A stretch of 64,000 nt of DNA, taken from Trichoplax adhaerens. Its lineage: Eukaryota > Placozoa > Uniplacotomia > Trichoplacea > Trichoplacidae. Both the position numbers and the translations under genes were made by a program. Numbering within the stretch: position 1 is the stretch's first letter; each line of letters opens with the position of its first letter. The notes under the pieces are model-generated. The model did not search any database. It had not been told where the DNA came from and saw only the letters and a list, made by a program, of their open reading frames with translations. Positions 1-11,666 of this stretch are shown piece after piece. Where the stretch lies: NCBI RefSeq assembly GCF_000150275.1, contig NW_002060958.1, forward strand, positions 402,374-466,373, written 5' to 3'.

Positions 1-859
1 GCAATGAAGTATTTATTTTGCAAGTCCTTTGATTATGGCATTCGCTGTTATATTTGACATTAACCTTAAAGCATTTACATCGGTTCGTTGTATATGGCAT
101 AAGGCAATAACAGAAAGAATATTTTTACAACGATCAAAATAGATTCTAATTGTGCAGTTTCCCTAAGAATAATGGCTACACTATGTTATACATCGCCTGT
201 CGCTATACGAGTAAAAGATTGTTTACGTAAAATAAATTTTTTAGCATCGCAAAGTCTGTAAGTCAGGCCTTGCTGTGTATGAAACTTGTAATAGCTATCT
301 ATAGAAACAGCAAAATAACACGATTACACATTTTTCAAATCGCCTTTACCTCTTTCAGGCTTAAGCTGCGGTATTACACGATGTTATCAACTGCGTAAGC
401 TTTTAGTCGTTTGAATAATTTTTGCAGTTTGATTTTGCTTGTAACTGCAGATTCCTTTTTGCATTTCTGTATGAGCATTGGGCATTTGGCGCATTCATTA
501 CTCTTTACATTCACATGTTATTATCACTGACATCTACCTACAATGTCAGACTTGCAGCAAATTAAGCATTCTCTCATTGGAATATTTAAAATGAATTAAT
601 TCGTACGAATACATACTTAAGACTTTTAATGTGTACGAACAAGTAGGAAAAAGTAATGGAAATATGATAAAACTAGCGAAATTCTAGTACTTTTATCGAT
701 CTAGCAACGTTTTTGCAGTACATTAAATATTCTATTAACTATCGAACGTTACCAAAAGATTCAGTAAATAATTTATCTTTTAATGTTAAATAAAAGATAT
801 TTAATGCAGCAATTGTATGCGTATAACGTAAAAACAAACAAATTAATTTAGCTTTGATT
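1..859. other. Flank 3' of the first array gene; no gene seen
   Basis: A+T-rich sequence downstream (on the minus strand) of the first array gene. No open frame, family motif or obvious repeat was found on either strand. It may hold the 3' untranslated region of the gene that ends at 860. Confidence 0.5.
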
Positions 860-3800
860 TTAACATGAAACAGTGCTGTTAGCTTCAGAATTATCGTTTA
901 ACAAGTCGTAATCGTCATGTTTCTTAGGATATCCAAAAGCATTTCTTAGTATATTTAAAATATATCTAAATTGAATCTCGCCATTATTAATGAATCGATT
1001 ATTCTGCGAATTTGCATTATTCAGCTGATTCATATTATCCAACTGATTCACATCATTTAACTGGTTAGTATTATTTGACTGACTGATATTATTCGACGTC
1101 GTGCTATCAAGTTGCAGCATTTCTTCATCATCGTCTGAGTTTTGATTAAAATTTACAAAAATCATCCGATATGCTTGAACTACAGGTTGAAAATGTATCC
1201 CTTCTGTACAAAAGAATTGATATCCTCTTCGATATTTAACAATATATGTAAGTAGAATCTCGTCAACTTCGTCTTCTGTTAATTCTGATATTTTAAGATG
1301 TTTAAGTGATAAAATTGTAGCTACATAGATAACAGGTGTTTTAGCTATAGCAGAATTTAACGATGAAAACGTTTGAATCTTATAATCCAGTAAAACTGTT
1401 AAAACAAATATGAAGAATAATCCGCTTACAAAAATAATATTGAAGAATACACGCCATAGACTGATTGATATTTGAGGAGCGTAATAACGTAGATATTGAT
1501 ATAACTCTAAAGGAATAGCAACAGGCTGATCGCAAGTTCTATCTTCGTGTTTCTTTTTATCTTTCTTCTCATCTTTATTGTCAGATTTATCGTTATCATT
1601 ACTTATGCCTTCATTACTATTTTTATCGTCTGCGTCAGCCACTTCTTTCGGATAGTAAATCTGAGTTAACTTTTTTTCGAAGCCTTCGATCTTGCTATTC
1701 TTTAAATATTGAGCTATATATTCTAGCATATGATTGATCTTTTCAGCTTGCGGACAATTAGTGCAGCCATTAATACACTGCTTTAATTTAACTTTAACAT
1801 TCCCATCTTGTAATATTTTATATTCAAAAATAATTTTCGAGTTTCCATCGATAATCTGATGGTTAGGCTTGCGATTCATCCATTCAACATAGATCTTGAT
1901 GTATTTTCGGATGTTAACATCTTCAAGCATTTCTGGTAAATCTATAAGGATATCATCGTATGCCATGGCTACATAGACTTCCAAATAACCTTGATTTGCT
2001 TGTAGTATATTGCCTACTATTCGTTTTATCGCACCTGTATATTTTAAGGCGATTATTCGTTTTCGTATCATCCTATCAGTTTTGTTATAAGCATCAGATA
2101 TTTGGATAATGTAATGTACGTATGGAATCACTATAACGATAACAAGACTAAAGTAAACCGAATAAGCGACCACAAATGCTGTTACAGTAATAATGACTCT
2201 GAAAACGAGTTGAAGACCAATCCATAAAAAGCCTATCGTAACAAGGGAATATAAAAATGCTGCGCTAGCATAAAACATAGACATTAAATAACAAGGAACT
2301 CGCCAAGATGGATTAGTTGGTAGGAATGCAGTTCTTAATTTAATTGTTAATATTTCTGTCATAAACATTGCGCTACGGTAAGTGCCTACTCTTCCCGCTA
2401 TAAAAAACAGCAAGCAGAATAGTAATGCTACTAAGTTATTGAAAAGTCCTATAACATGAAATGATCTTAAGTGATGAGTTATCTTGTTAATATAGATGAA
2501 TAATTGAAAATAGCCTTGTCGATTGCTATTTCGCGACATATAGCGATATCGTTGTGATATTTTAGGTTGTTCCTGTTGACTCAATCTATATTTTGCTTTG
2601 CAAAATTGCCGGAGATCGGCTAAAAGTATAAAAAATATACCACCGCCGCTAATTAATGCTACTACCATAAATATTTGTTTGATAAAATGCGGTATAAGTG
2701 GTGTTATATACGGATACATTTTAGGAACAAGGATAAATAATATTGGAAATTTCTGTACAAATATCGATATAAACCCAGCTGACATACAAATTACTGTAAA
2801 TATACAATATTTAAAGGCATGATGTATATGTATCCAAGGATTACTGTCAGCTTTATCGGATAGATAGAAGTATCCTAGATGCTCTAGCTTACATTCATTT
2901 AATACACGAACACGAGTAGATTTGATTTCAATGTCCCTAAGATTAAATATTAGATATAAACTTTTAGAATAAGAAGATATAATAGCATAGATAATTGAGC
3001 GTTAAATTTTAGCATAGCATTAATAATAATACCCATCAAATCAGATAGTTACGCGATATAAAATTTGTAGTATCAATTAATTGATATTATAGAATAATCC
3101 ATATTATGATTGACATTTTAGCTCTTAGAGTTTCTACGACTTCAAGTTATCACGATACTCAAATCTAATAAGGTCTTTAGAGGCGTCAGATTTTTTGAAT
3201 TTAAAAGTGTAAATAAATTAAAGCAATATAGATATTCAAAGCTTGAATATAACCACAAGCACTAACTTTACGTTGGTATACAAAGTATGTTTATTTACAA
3301 TATTTATAGAATGTATTTGAAAATTGTACTGAATCACACTGATAATAATATAGATCGCGATCTTACCTTTCAAATTCCGTTATAAACCAATTTAAAATTT
3401 TGTCTGTAGCTGCTCCACTTAAAATGATGCTTAAACAAACTGAAAATAACTCCATCAATGGAACATACCATTCTAGTTTCTTCTCGATGAAACACTCGTT
3501 AATATTAATCTCCGTCTTCGGTACGCCACTTGGACAGCATGAATAGTAAATTTCATGAGCAAAATTTCCATCGTTTCTTATAAAATGTCTTTGACAGACG
3601 GTACCGCAATTTTTACCGCTACAACTACGATTTAAGCCTGTAAATTCGGCTAGTGCCTTGAATAAGATATAATCTTTACTTTCTAAGTCAGGCAGACGAT
3701 CGTAACAGCCGTCGGTAGATTCAACAAGAGACAACTTATATTCGGATATGAAAACAGAATAAAGACTTAGACTCGTGGCTATATAGGTCGTAGGTAAGGT

Positions 3801-4091
3801 ATAAATAGCCTCACCTAGATTTTTTTTTATCCATGCATAAAAATAAGTACCCCTCCAACCATTATGTGCAGGTATAATCCGATTTCCTATACTCATATTA
3901 AATAGAATCACTCTAGACCAATCCAATTTAGTCAAGTCTTTAAATTTAGTATAAGCTTGTGTCGCATCTTTTACAGATAATTGGCAGATAGCATCCGATG
4001 GTATTTGATTAGTATAACTTAAAGCTGTTTGCCAAGATAGCCAAATAAAAGTAACAACTATATAACGCGATATAAAGTGATTTGTTGCCAT
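860..4091 (-). CDS. Array gene A: two-exon polytopic membrane protein with 8-Cys ectodomain, family unknown
   Basis: Exon 1 is 4091-3367 and exon 2 is 2936-860, giving 933 aa. The intron (3366-2937) starts GTAAGA, ends TTAG, and splits an Arg codon AG|G. Residues 1-25 look like a signal peptide. The ectodomain follows with Cys at ICQL, GCYD, CSGKNCGTVC, SCC and ECF, then a membrane span near 211-232. Exon 2 adds spans near 283-305, 326-350, 404-425, a hydrophobic block at about 464-520, and 733-760 and 770-787. A soluble part of about 200 residues lies before the last two spans and holds CINGCTNCP near 629-637. Distinctive to this copy are a charged Asp/Lys linker near 677-710 and an Asn-Gln-Leu repeat in the tail. 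The second exon has an internal Met that could mislead a gene finder, but coding continues 50 codons upstream and aligns with paralogue B. I do not recognise the family. A channel, transporter or receptor role is possible but unproven. Confidence 0.85.
1010..1075 (-). repeat. Asn-Gln-Leu coding repeat in the tail of gene A
   Basis: The tail of gene A has three imperfect 18-bp units coding for NQLNDV, NQLDNM and NQLNNA. The paralogues lack it at the same place. It looks like a local in-frame expansion in a cytoplasmic or extracellular low-complexity tail. Confidence 0.75.
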
Positions 4092-4839
4092 TTCGATTTT
4101 GCTATAATTTGAGTATGTGACAAAAGAAGTATAATGATTTCAGCCAGCTAAAGTAGTACGATAGTGTGTTTTGAAAGTATTTTAGTATCTGAAATAAAAC
4201 ACTATTAAACGTAGAATGTCGATTATGCTTAAAAAAGCAATCGTAAACTACGGATTAAAATGTAGACTTATTATAAGAAAGGCAACAAATATTTATTTTA
4301 ATTCTTGTCCTGTATAATTAGTAAGACTTCTACTAGTGTTTCTTATAGATAATCGATATCGTGTTGAATTTCGCCAAATGCTTTGATAAATGATAACGAT
4401 AATATATTTTACAAAGCTAATTATAACCTCATTGATAGCCCTAGTTCGAACAGGATAAGTAGAATGCCATTAATTCAGATAAATACTATCTATTTTATAT
4501 ATGTATAGATAATTTAAAACACGCTGATAGTTTCTGTAGAAAAATGATTTTAACCATTTACTGCTTTGACAAGAAAGTCTAGGATAGCTCTGAAACCAGG
4601 AGGCAAATGGAACTCTACGATCACTTAGACGGTACTAATTATAAAGTTACCAAGTACGACTTACGTAAATAAACGAATAAATAAGACTAGACAACATTTA
4701 TAGGCGTCGAAAACGTAAATATGACAATTAACTAGTAGTGTTAAATCGAACGATAATAAGATGTGAATTGCATTATTGTTCCTTAATTATAGATTTACGA
4801 GGAATTGATAGTTTTCTAGTTGAATCTTAAATTACATTG

Positions 4840-5535
4840 TTATTTGCCGTAATTTATCCTAGTTTTATCCAGTAGACATAAAAGTAGACGCAATTATATT
4901 TTACTATAGTAACCAATGAGCTATAGTCGATAATGTTGAGTAATAGAATTGGATTTGTGTTTATTGCTATATTTGATCTGCTTCTTAAAATTAAACGATA
5001 GAACTATACTGACAATAAAACATTCGGAGTAAAGAAGAGATTATTACGGAGTCTCGCTAATAATATTTACAAATTTCTACAACTACAGATTATAATTTCA
5101 AGGATCAGAATAATTGTCACCGAGCTCATTGAGTAATTTATTGTCACCGTATGAACTTCCGTGAACCACATATAACTAAACTTAGCGAATTTAACAATCT
5201 TGACGGCGATTGCCATTACGCACTAGGAATAATAAAAATTTACCTTGCCATTAGAAACGAAAGTAAGTACTGTATACTTTTCTCAGTAAAAGATGCACAA
5301 ATATAGTTTTTCATTTTCGGATAATATCGTCAATCACACAGAGAGATTATAATAGATATAGTATAGCTAATAAGTCTTATCAATAGAAAAGTTCGTAAAA
5401 CGCGTACTTCAACTTATGCTGTATTGAGCACTCTACAGTCTACAAGCACCATTATTTATACCTTTAAAATGAATATATCTTTGATGACAGTTATGCTCCA
5501 TACAAGGTCGGTTCAAAGACAGATTACCAACTCCG
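4840..5535. repeat. Non-coding tandem duplication, left copy
   Basis: This stretch aligns loosely, in order, with 6010-6730. Shared landmarks include a GTTACCAATGAGC-like stretch (about 4910 and 6130), an AAATTTTACC-like stretch, the string TCAATCACACAGA (about 5330 and 6550) and the run GGTATAGCTAATA-like (about 5360 and 6580). Copies have diverged by many substitutions and small indels. The region 4092-4839 to its left shows no gene; it is the 5' flank of gene A. Confidence 0.6.
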
Positions 5536-5539
5536 TATA

Positions 5540-6010
5540 TTAAGCAATCGAATTAGAACTACTGTTAACTATTACGTCATCGCTTTGTTCTTTAGAATTT
5601 CTTAAAGTTATATAGATGATGCTAGAAGTATATCCAAATTGAATTTCGCCTTTATCGAGTAATCGATGATTCTGTTCTGTATTAACATCGGACATAAGGG
5701 TTGCATAAGTTGAATAAGGATTACAATTTCCTAATATCATCCTAAACGCTTGAACTACAGGTTGAAATTATAATTCTCTTGTACAAAACAATCGATAACC
5801 TCCATGACATTCAGCGTAGTATCTAAGCAGAAATTTAAAGGATGAATTTGACTAGATAAAATTTGAAATTTACAGGCGTCAAGAACGCGAATGCAGCAAT
5901 CCAATTGTGCGCTTAAATTAGACAACAATAAATTATAAATCTTCTGTGAAAATGATAGTTTTCTATTTAAACCGTTAAAGAGAATGTTGCTCCCATTGTT
6001 ACATCCCAAA
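5540..6010 (-). pseudogene. Decayed C-terminal copy of the array family
   Basis: Read on the minus strand, about 5720-5830 encodes a GGYRLFCT and FQPVVQAFRMI stretch that matches the conserved GYR..C and FQPVVQAYRMI of gene A. An in-frame stop sits between the two blocks. Below it, 5540-5740 reads HRLLDKGEIQFGY, matching the NRFINNGEIQFRY of gene A's tail. Above, 5840-6010 shows weak, frame-shifted similarity to the last membrane-span region. Stops and frame changes make it non-functional. Only the 3' end of exon 2 is recognisable. Confidence 0.75.
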
Positions 6011-6730
6011 CTTTATCCTGTCATTCATAAAAATAGACTTAATTATGTTTTCTCTGACAGTGCGCTATTTCGTTTTACGAATTAGTTATATATTTTCGAG
6101 CAAAATAGTAAATCATGTCATGATAGTTACCAATGAGCCATAGTTAGTGATGATAAGTAATAGCATTCGATTTTTATTCGTTCCTCTATTAGGGAAGCCT
6201 TAAAATTCTCCGATAGCACCAATGAATAAGATTTAGAGTGGAATAGAGTTTGTTATGAAGTCTAGCTGACAAGATTTCACAGATTTCTATAGCCAAAAGT
6301 TATAGACTTAAGCTTAAGAACAGTTCTTAATTTTTCCATTGAACATTTTATTGTCCCTATATGAAGTTACATCAACAGCATATAGCTTAATATAGTGAAT
6401 TTAACAATCTCGATGATTATTTCCCTGACGTACCAGGAGCATTAAAAATTACTATACCACTGAAAGTAAAACTAAATATGTTTTCTTAGTAAAAGTTGCG
6501 CTAATATAATTCGTCTAACTATCCTTTCGTTTTCGAATAATATTGCCAATCACACAGAAGGATTGCAATAAGGTATAGCTAATAATAGCTATTAATAGAG
6601 GATTACTTATCTTTTTCAACTTCTACAGCATTAAGATCTTCCAACCTATAACTATTTGTACCTTTAAGATTAAATATCTTTGATGACAGATATACTGGCT
6701 AAAAAAGTATTTCGAGGCAGGTTACCAATT
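6010..6730. repeat. Non-coding tandem duplication, right copy
   Basis: Partner of 4840-5535; see that entry. The unit is about 1.2 kb including the relic next to it, so relic and flank probably duplicated together. Nothing else is visible to about 7320. Confidence 0.6.
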
Positions 6731-7329
6731 GCGTTAATTAGATATGAGCTCGCTGTGAACCATGTCATAATTTAAGAGATTGATATATAAGGACTTTGTT
6801 AGACTATAATCCTTTATTGATAGTTGAATATTATTACTATTTACGGAAAATAATATTGTTTTTTACGTCTGATATTATTAATTAATTAATTTGCAGTGAT
6901 AAATACTGAGGTATTAATTAATGACTCTAGCCGTGATATCTATTAATTAGCGCCTAGTCCCATAAGTTACGCTAAGTTGTATCTAAATTAAATCGAGTAA
7001 TCTTTGGTGTCTGTATACTGTGTGACTGAGATGATATTATACAAGATCTGAATACTAAATTGTTAACTGAAGTTTCACCCGAAATCATAGCGGAAAATAC
7101 TGATACCTTTTGGATCTAAATGATCCTCTCATCAAAATACTATTTGTACTACTATCTATTGAGTGTTGACTTTGACTTACAAGTTATAAAATAAACTAGC
7201 TTTCCGCTACTGAAGGTCTCCAGAGGATAGATAGAGCCTAACTAGAATAGATATTAAAGTAGAAGGATAATCACCAGAGTCGTGATAGTATGTTAAGCAA
7301 TATAATCTAAAGTAGTAGTCTTTGCATCA

Positions 7330-7510
7330 TCTTCCTTTTTAGAATATCTAAAAAAGCTTTTTGGATAGTGCTGAAATCAGATCAAAATTGAATTTTTCCT
7401 TTATAAATTAACCGATGATTAGGTTAATCTATATTAGTATAGGATGATGTAAGGGCTGTATAATTTGGATTTGGATTAAAATTACCGAATATAATTCTTG
7501 TAATTGGTAT
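7330..7510 (-). pseudogene. Second decayed C-terminal relic of the array family
   Basis: Minus-strand reading gives RIIFGNFNPN, then NHRLIYKGKIQF with stops around it. This matches the first relic (RMILGNCNPY, NHRLLDKGEIQF) and the GEIQFR tail of the intact genes. At least two in-frame stops are present and no upstream exon 2 sequence is recognisable, so only a fragment of the last 60 or so codons survives. Confidence 0.65.
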
Positions 7511-8234
7511 TATACTAATTATATTAAGAGAAGAAGGTATAGTAAAATACGAACGCAATCACAGTGATGGCGCTTTTTCAGTTTAGATCAGTTTAACAGT
7601 CAGATCTAATTGTAATTAATACTAATTATATATAGGAGAGCCAGATTCAGTAATAAACGCAAGTTAAAACTATCTCAGACTTTGTATTAAGGTAAGGGTA
7701 GTTTACTAGCGTACGATCAAACCCAAGATACCGTACAATAATTATAATCGGAGTACCTCTTCAGCCATGGTAAGCTTAGTTGCGCATTTACACTAATTGT
7801 CAGTTAAATCTTAGAACTTAATCCTAGTAATAGGGCCTAGTTAACAATGATCCTGTATGCTTACAGTAGGTCAATAAAAATTTAGGGAGTAGATCGTACA
7901 TTGTACAGTGCTTATATTAATTAATTTTTTATAGCAGTTACGTCCTTGTAAAGAGCGAATTTTTAAATCTCTTACAGTCCGAATTCGCCATCTTGAAATT
8001 TGAGTTTTTAAATCAGGTAAATTTCTAGTGTGATAGTAAATAGGCTGAGCTACTTTTAATCTTAAAAGCAAAGTTCATTTTGAGTCAGGCTATCGAAGAA
8101 GAATCTAATTTCTTCCCCTTCTAAGAAATGGTGAAAACGGCTAAGATAAACCGAATAACCAACTTATTAGACTCTATAATAAAAATTCGATACAATTTGC
8201 TCAATCCAATACTCCTTTTTGATACTCTGCTGAG
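7511..8234. other. Spacer including array-conserved 3' block
   Basis: No gene seen. From about 8085 to 8200 the sequence resembles blocks 3' of genes C and D (13,460-13,560 and 19,800-19,890), with shared strings such as CTAAGATAAACCG and GACTTAG-like stretches. It is probably flank DNA copied with the genes. A 66-codon minus-strand frame at 7871-8071 has no family resemblance and was not called. Confidence 0.5.
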
Positions 8235-8650
8235 GAAGTATGAATTATATTTGTATATTATCCGCAAGCAGAAAATGATAGCGTTTCATGATACTAGCAA
8301 TCACCTAAAATTGCTTTATTAAATTATTTATATATAAGGTTATGCACTACTCAATAACCACGAATCGCATTGGTGTATTGCGTCATCAAAAATAGAACAT
8401 TACTATATTTGATACTGCTAGCAACCTTCTTCAATTATTTTATTAAGCATCACACAAGAATTACTAAAAGCATTTGTATATTACTAAAACACAGAACATA
8501 ATAACGTTTTATCATACCAGTAAACATCTAGAATTACTTTATTAATTAGGTACTATTCAAGAATTATCGATTGCATTTGTATATTATTTAAAAACACAAC
8601 ATTATATCGCTACGTCATCAGCAGTCATCTATAATTGCTTTATTTAGCGC
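8235..8650. repeat. Four-copy degenerate tandem repeat, about 102-120 bp
   Basis: Four units can be aligned on a TTTGTATATT-like core at about 8251, 8371, 8473 and 8577. Each unit then has a CATCA/TCATAC stretch and an AATTGCTTTATTA-like end. The spacing is about 120, 102 and 104 bp. The loci 3' of genes C and D have one related unit each, so the expansion seems specific to gene B's flank. Confidence 0.65.
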
Positions 8651-8747
8651 AGCGACTATTCTACATCACATAGTGCTTTATTTCATATCACAGTTCTATT
8701 TTTAACACATCTTACTATAATAATTACCTGATATCGCTACAGTCCTA

Positions 8748-11666
8748 TTATGATGTGCGATGTAAAAGCGATTCACGTTCACTGTTTATTGAAAAATCTT
8801 CCTCCTGTCCTTCACAATGTCCAAATGACTGTTTGATTTTTCTAAAGATGTTTCCTAATCTCAATTTGCATGTACTAAGGAATAGACTATTTGCTTGATC
8901 ACGGTAAAGTTCCATTCCTATTGTTCCGCTATCAACACTATCAGGAAAATTATTTGCCAGACTCATCCTATACGCCTGAACGATAGGCTGAAATTGTATT
9001 CCTTTAGTACAAAATAATCGATAACCTCTTCGATATTGAACTATATTAGCAACTAATATCATATCCATAATCTCTTCCTTTAATGCTGGTATTTTAACAT
9101 ATTGAAGCGATAGATTCACTGCTAAAAGAATAAAAGGCAAACTAGCAATGGCAGAGCTTAATGATGAAAATGGTCGAGTTCTGTAATTCAGTAAACTGGT
9201 TAAAATAAAGGTTAGAAAAATCCCAGTTACAAAAATAATATTGATTATCATGCGCCATAGACTGATCGATATGTGCGGTGCATAATAACATAGATATTGA
9301 TGTAATTCTGAAGGAATAGCAATAATCTCTGTATTAGCAATGTCTTCTTTACAGTAATAAATTGGACATAAGTGACTTTTAAAATAGTTACGGTCGCTAT
9401 TCCGTAGATGGTGTTCGATTGTTGTTAACAGCATGTCAATTCCAAGAGTATAAGGACAACGACGGCAGCCATTGACACATTGAGACAGCGTTACTACTAC
9501 AGTCTTATCAGGCAGTATTTCATAACGAAAAACAATTTTACATATTCCATCTAAAATATGGTGATTAGGCTTTTTTTGGATCCATAGAATATACCTAGTA
9601 ATATTATGTCGTATCTGATTGTCTTGCAGCATTTCAGGTAAATCAACTAGAACATTATCGTATGTTATAGTTACAAATACATGTAGATTTCCTTCTTTAG
9701 CACGCAGTATTTCTTTAGTAGTTTGATTTACTTTATCCTGCAATTGAATTATTCGCCTTGATATTATTTTCTCATTTCTAAAATAGGCGTCAAAAGTATA
9801 TACAATATAATACAAGTAGGGGACTACAGTAACTATAACGACGCTAAAATAGACCGGAAAGGAAATCATAAAAGTCACAACCGTAATAATTATCCTAATT
9901 ATAAGCTGAAGGCCCATCCTTATGGTCAATATAGTGGAAATCGAATAAAACAGCGATATAAAGGCTATCAGTGTGGATACGATATAGCTAAGAAATCGCG
10001 CTGACATTTTTTCAGAAAGTAATGCCTTTTTCATTCTCATATGGAACAATTCTGCTATAAACATAATACTTCGTAAATTACCGATTCCTCCAAATATATA
10101 AAATGGTAAGCATAATATAAGCGATAAGAAATTGATGGTAAAGCCTACGACATGAAATGACCGCATGTGGTAAATTGTGCTATTGATATAATGCATGATT
10201 TGGAAGTGTAATTCTCGATAACTGTCTGGTGAAATATAGCGAAGTCGATGTGGTTCCTCAAATATAGGCCTATATCGATAGGAATAATCTTCACGGCTAC
10301 AATATTGTTTAAGGTAAGTCAAAATGATGAAAAATATAGAAATACCACAACTGTAGACTAAATATAGAAATGCTTGTTCTATAAAGCGTGGTATTCTAAC
10401 TTGATACATGTTTGGAAAGATAATAAAGTGAGCTGAAAATTTTTGCATAAAAAATGAAAAAAATCCAATCGAAAAGGTAATAACAGCAAATAGGCAATAC
10501 TTGAATGCATAATTTACAAGCGCCCAGCCAGTTCTATGTTTATTCTCTGATAGATAGAAATATCCCATATCTTGCAGTCTAAATTCGTTTAGTATTCGTA
10601 CAGAGACAGATTCAATTTTAGTATTTCTAAAATAAAATTATAAGAAAACACCAAACAGGAAGAAATAAATTAGTGTTACATTAAACGAATATTGGCTTTA
10701 TACAAACCGCGCTACGTTATTCTAAATTTATAAGATTAATATATTTAGCCTATGTAAGACCATAGACTAATATCATAACAAGGTAATTTCGTTAGGTATG
10801 CTAAGATTTCGCTATCTTATACCTTAACTTTTTATTAAACAAATTAAGAAGAAAATTAACTTATCCAATGAATACAATTAACAAAGTTTTGAACTTAACC
10901 TTTATTTCTACTAATATTGTGGTTGCTATTTAGCTTACCTTTCCAATCTTCGTAGATACCAACTTATTATTCTATCAACAGCTGTCCCACTTAATAAAAT
11001 GCTTAACAAAATTGTGACTAGCGTTACTACAGGGATATACCATAGAAATCTTTTCTTAATAAAACATGTTTGAATATTTATCTTAGCGTTTCGTGGATCC
11101 TTTTGACAGCAGGAATATATATCGATATTATGAAAGAATGCATCCTTTTGTGTAAAATTTCTTCGACAGATAGTACCGCAGTCTTCGCCACTACAACTTT
11201 TATTCAATTCAATCAGTTCAGCCAATGCTGTAAATATAGCATAATCTCTAGAGTAAGAGTCTGATAAGTGGCCATAACAGCCAACTGTCGATTCATTAAA
11301 AGATATCTTCAATGATGACATAAAAACTGCATAAAGGCTTAAACTCATAGCAGCGTAATCATTAGGCAAAGTAAAAATAATTTCGCCTACATTTTTCTTA
11401 ACCCAGCCAAAAAATACAGTGCTATTATGATATCGGTGAACTCTCTGACGTCCTATATACAGGTCGAATATAATCACTCTAACAGAATCAGATTGGATCA
11501 TTTCATTTAAATGCATATAAGTTTGCGCTTTATCTTGGATAACAAGTTGGCAATTGTTTTCATAGGGTGATAGATTCGCTTGAATATCAACGAAATGCAA
11601 TGATAGACAAATCAAAGAAAGGATTACGCAGGGTCCAGTAAATCGATTTATTTTGTTATAAATCAT
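8748..11666 (-). CDS. Array gene B: two-exon polytopic membrane protein, paralogue of A
   Basis: Exon 1 is 11666-10939 and exon 2 is 10626-8748, giving 868 aa. The intron (10938-10627) starts GTAAGC, ends TTTTAG, and splits an Arg codon AG|A in the same phase and place as in gene A. The protein has an N-terminal hydrophobic signal, eight ectodomain cysteines (NCQL, GCYG, CSGEDCGTIC, SCC, TCF), a span before the intron, then several spans, CVNGCRRCP, and the conserved end YRRGYRLFC...FQPIVQAYRMS. It lacks the charged linker and Asn-rich tail of gene A, which explains the shorter length. Minus-strand AATAAA hexamers lie at 8682-8677 and 8644-8639, close behind the stop, and could serve for polyadenylation. 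Function is unknown. Confidence 0.85.

Noticed and set aside
2598-2822. Plus-strand frame of 74 codons inside gene A exon 2
   Set aside because: It is antisense to a conserved membrane-span region and has no independent support.
5755-6009. Intact 84-codon gene on the minus strand
   Set aside because: It runs across the decayed family relic in a shifted frame and only in part reflects ancestral coding sequence.
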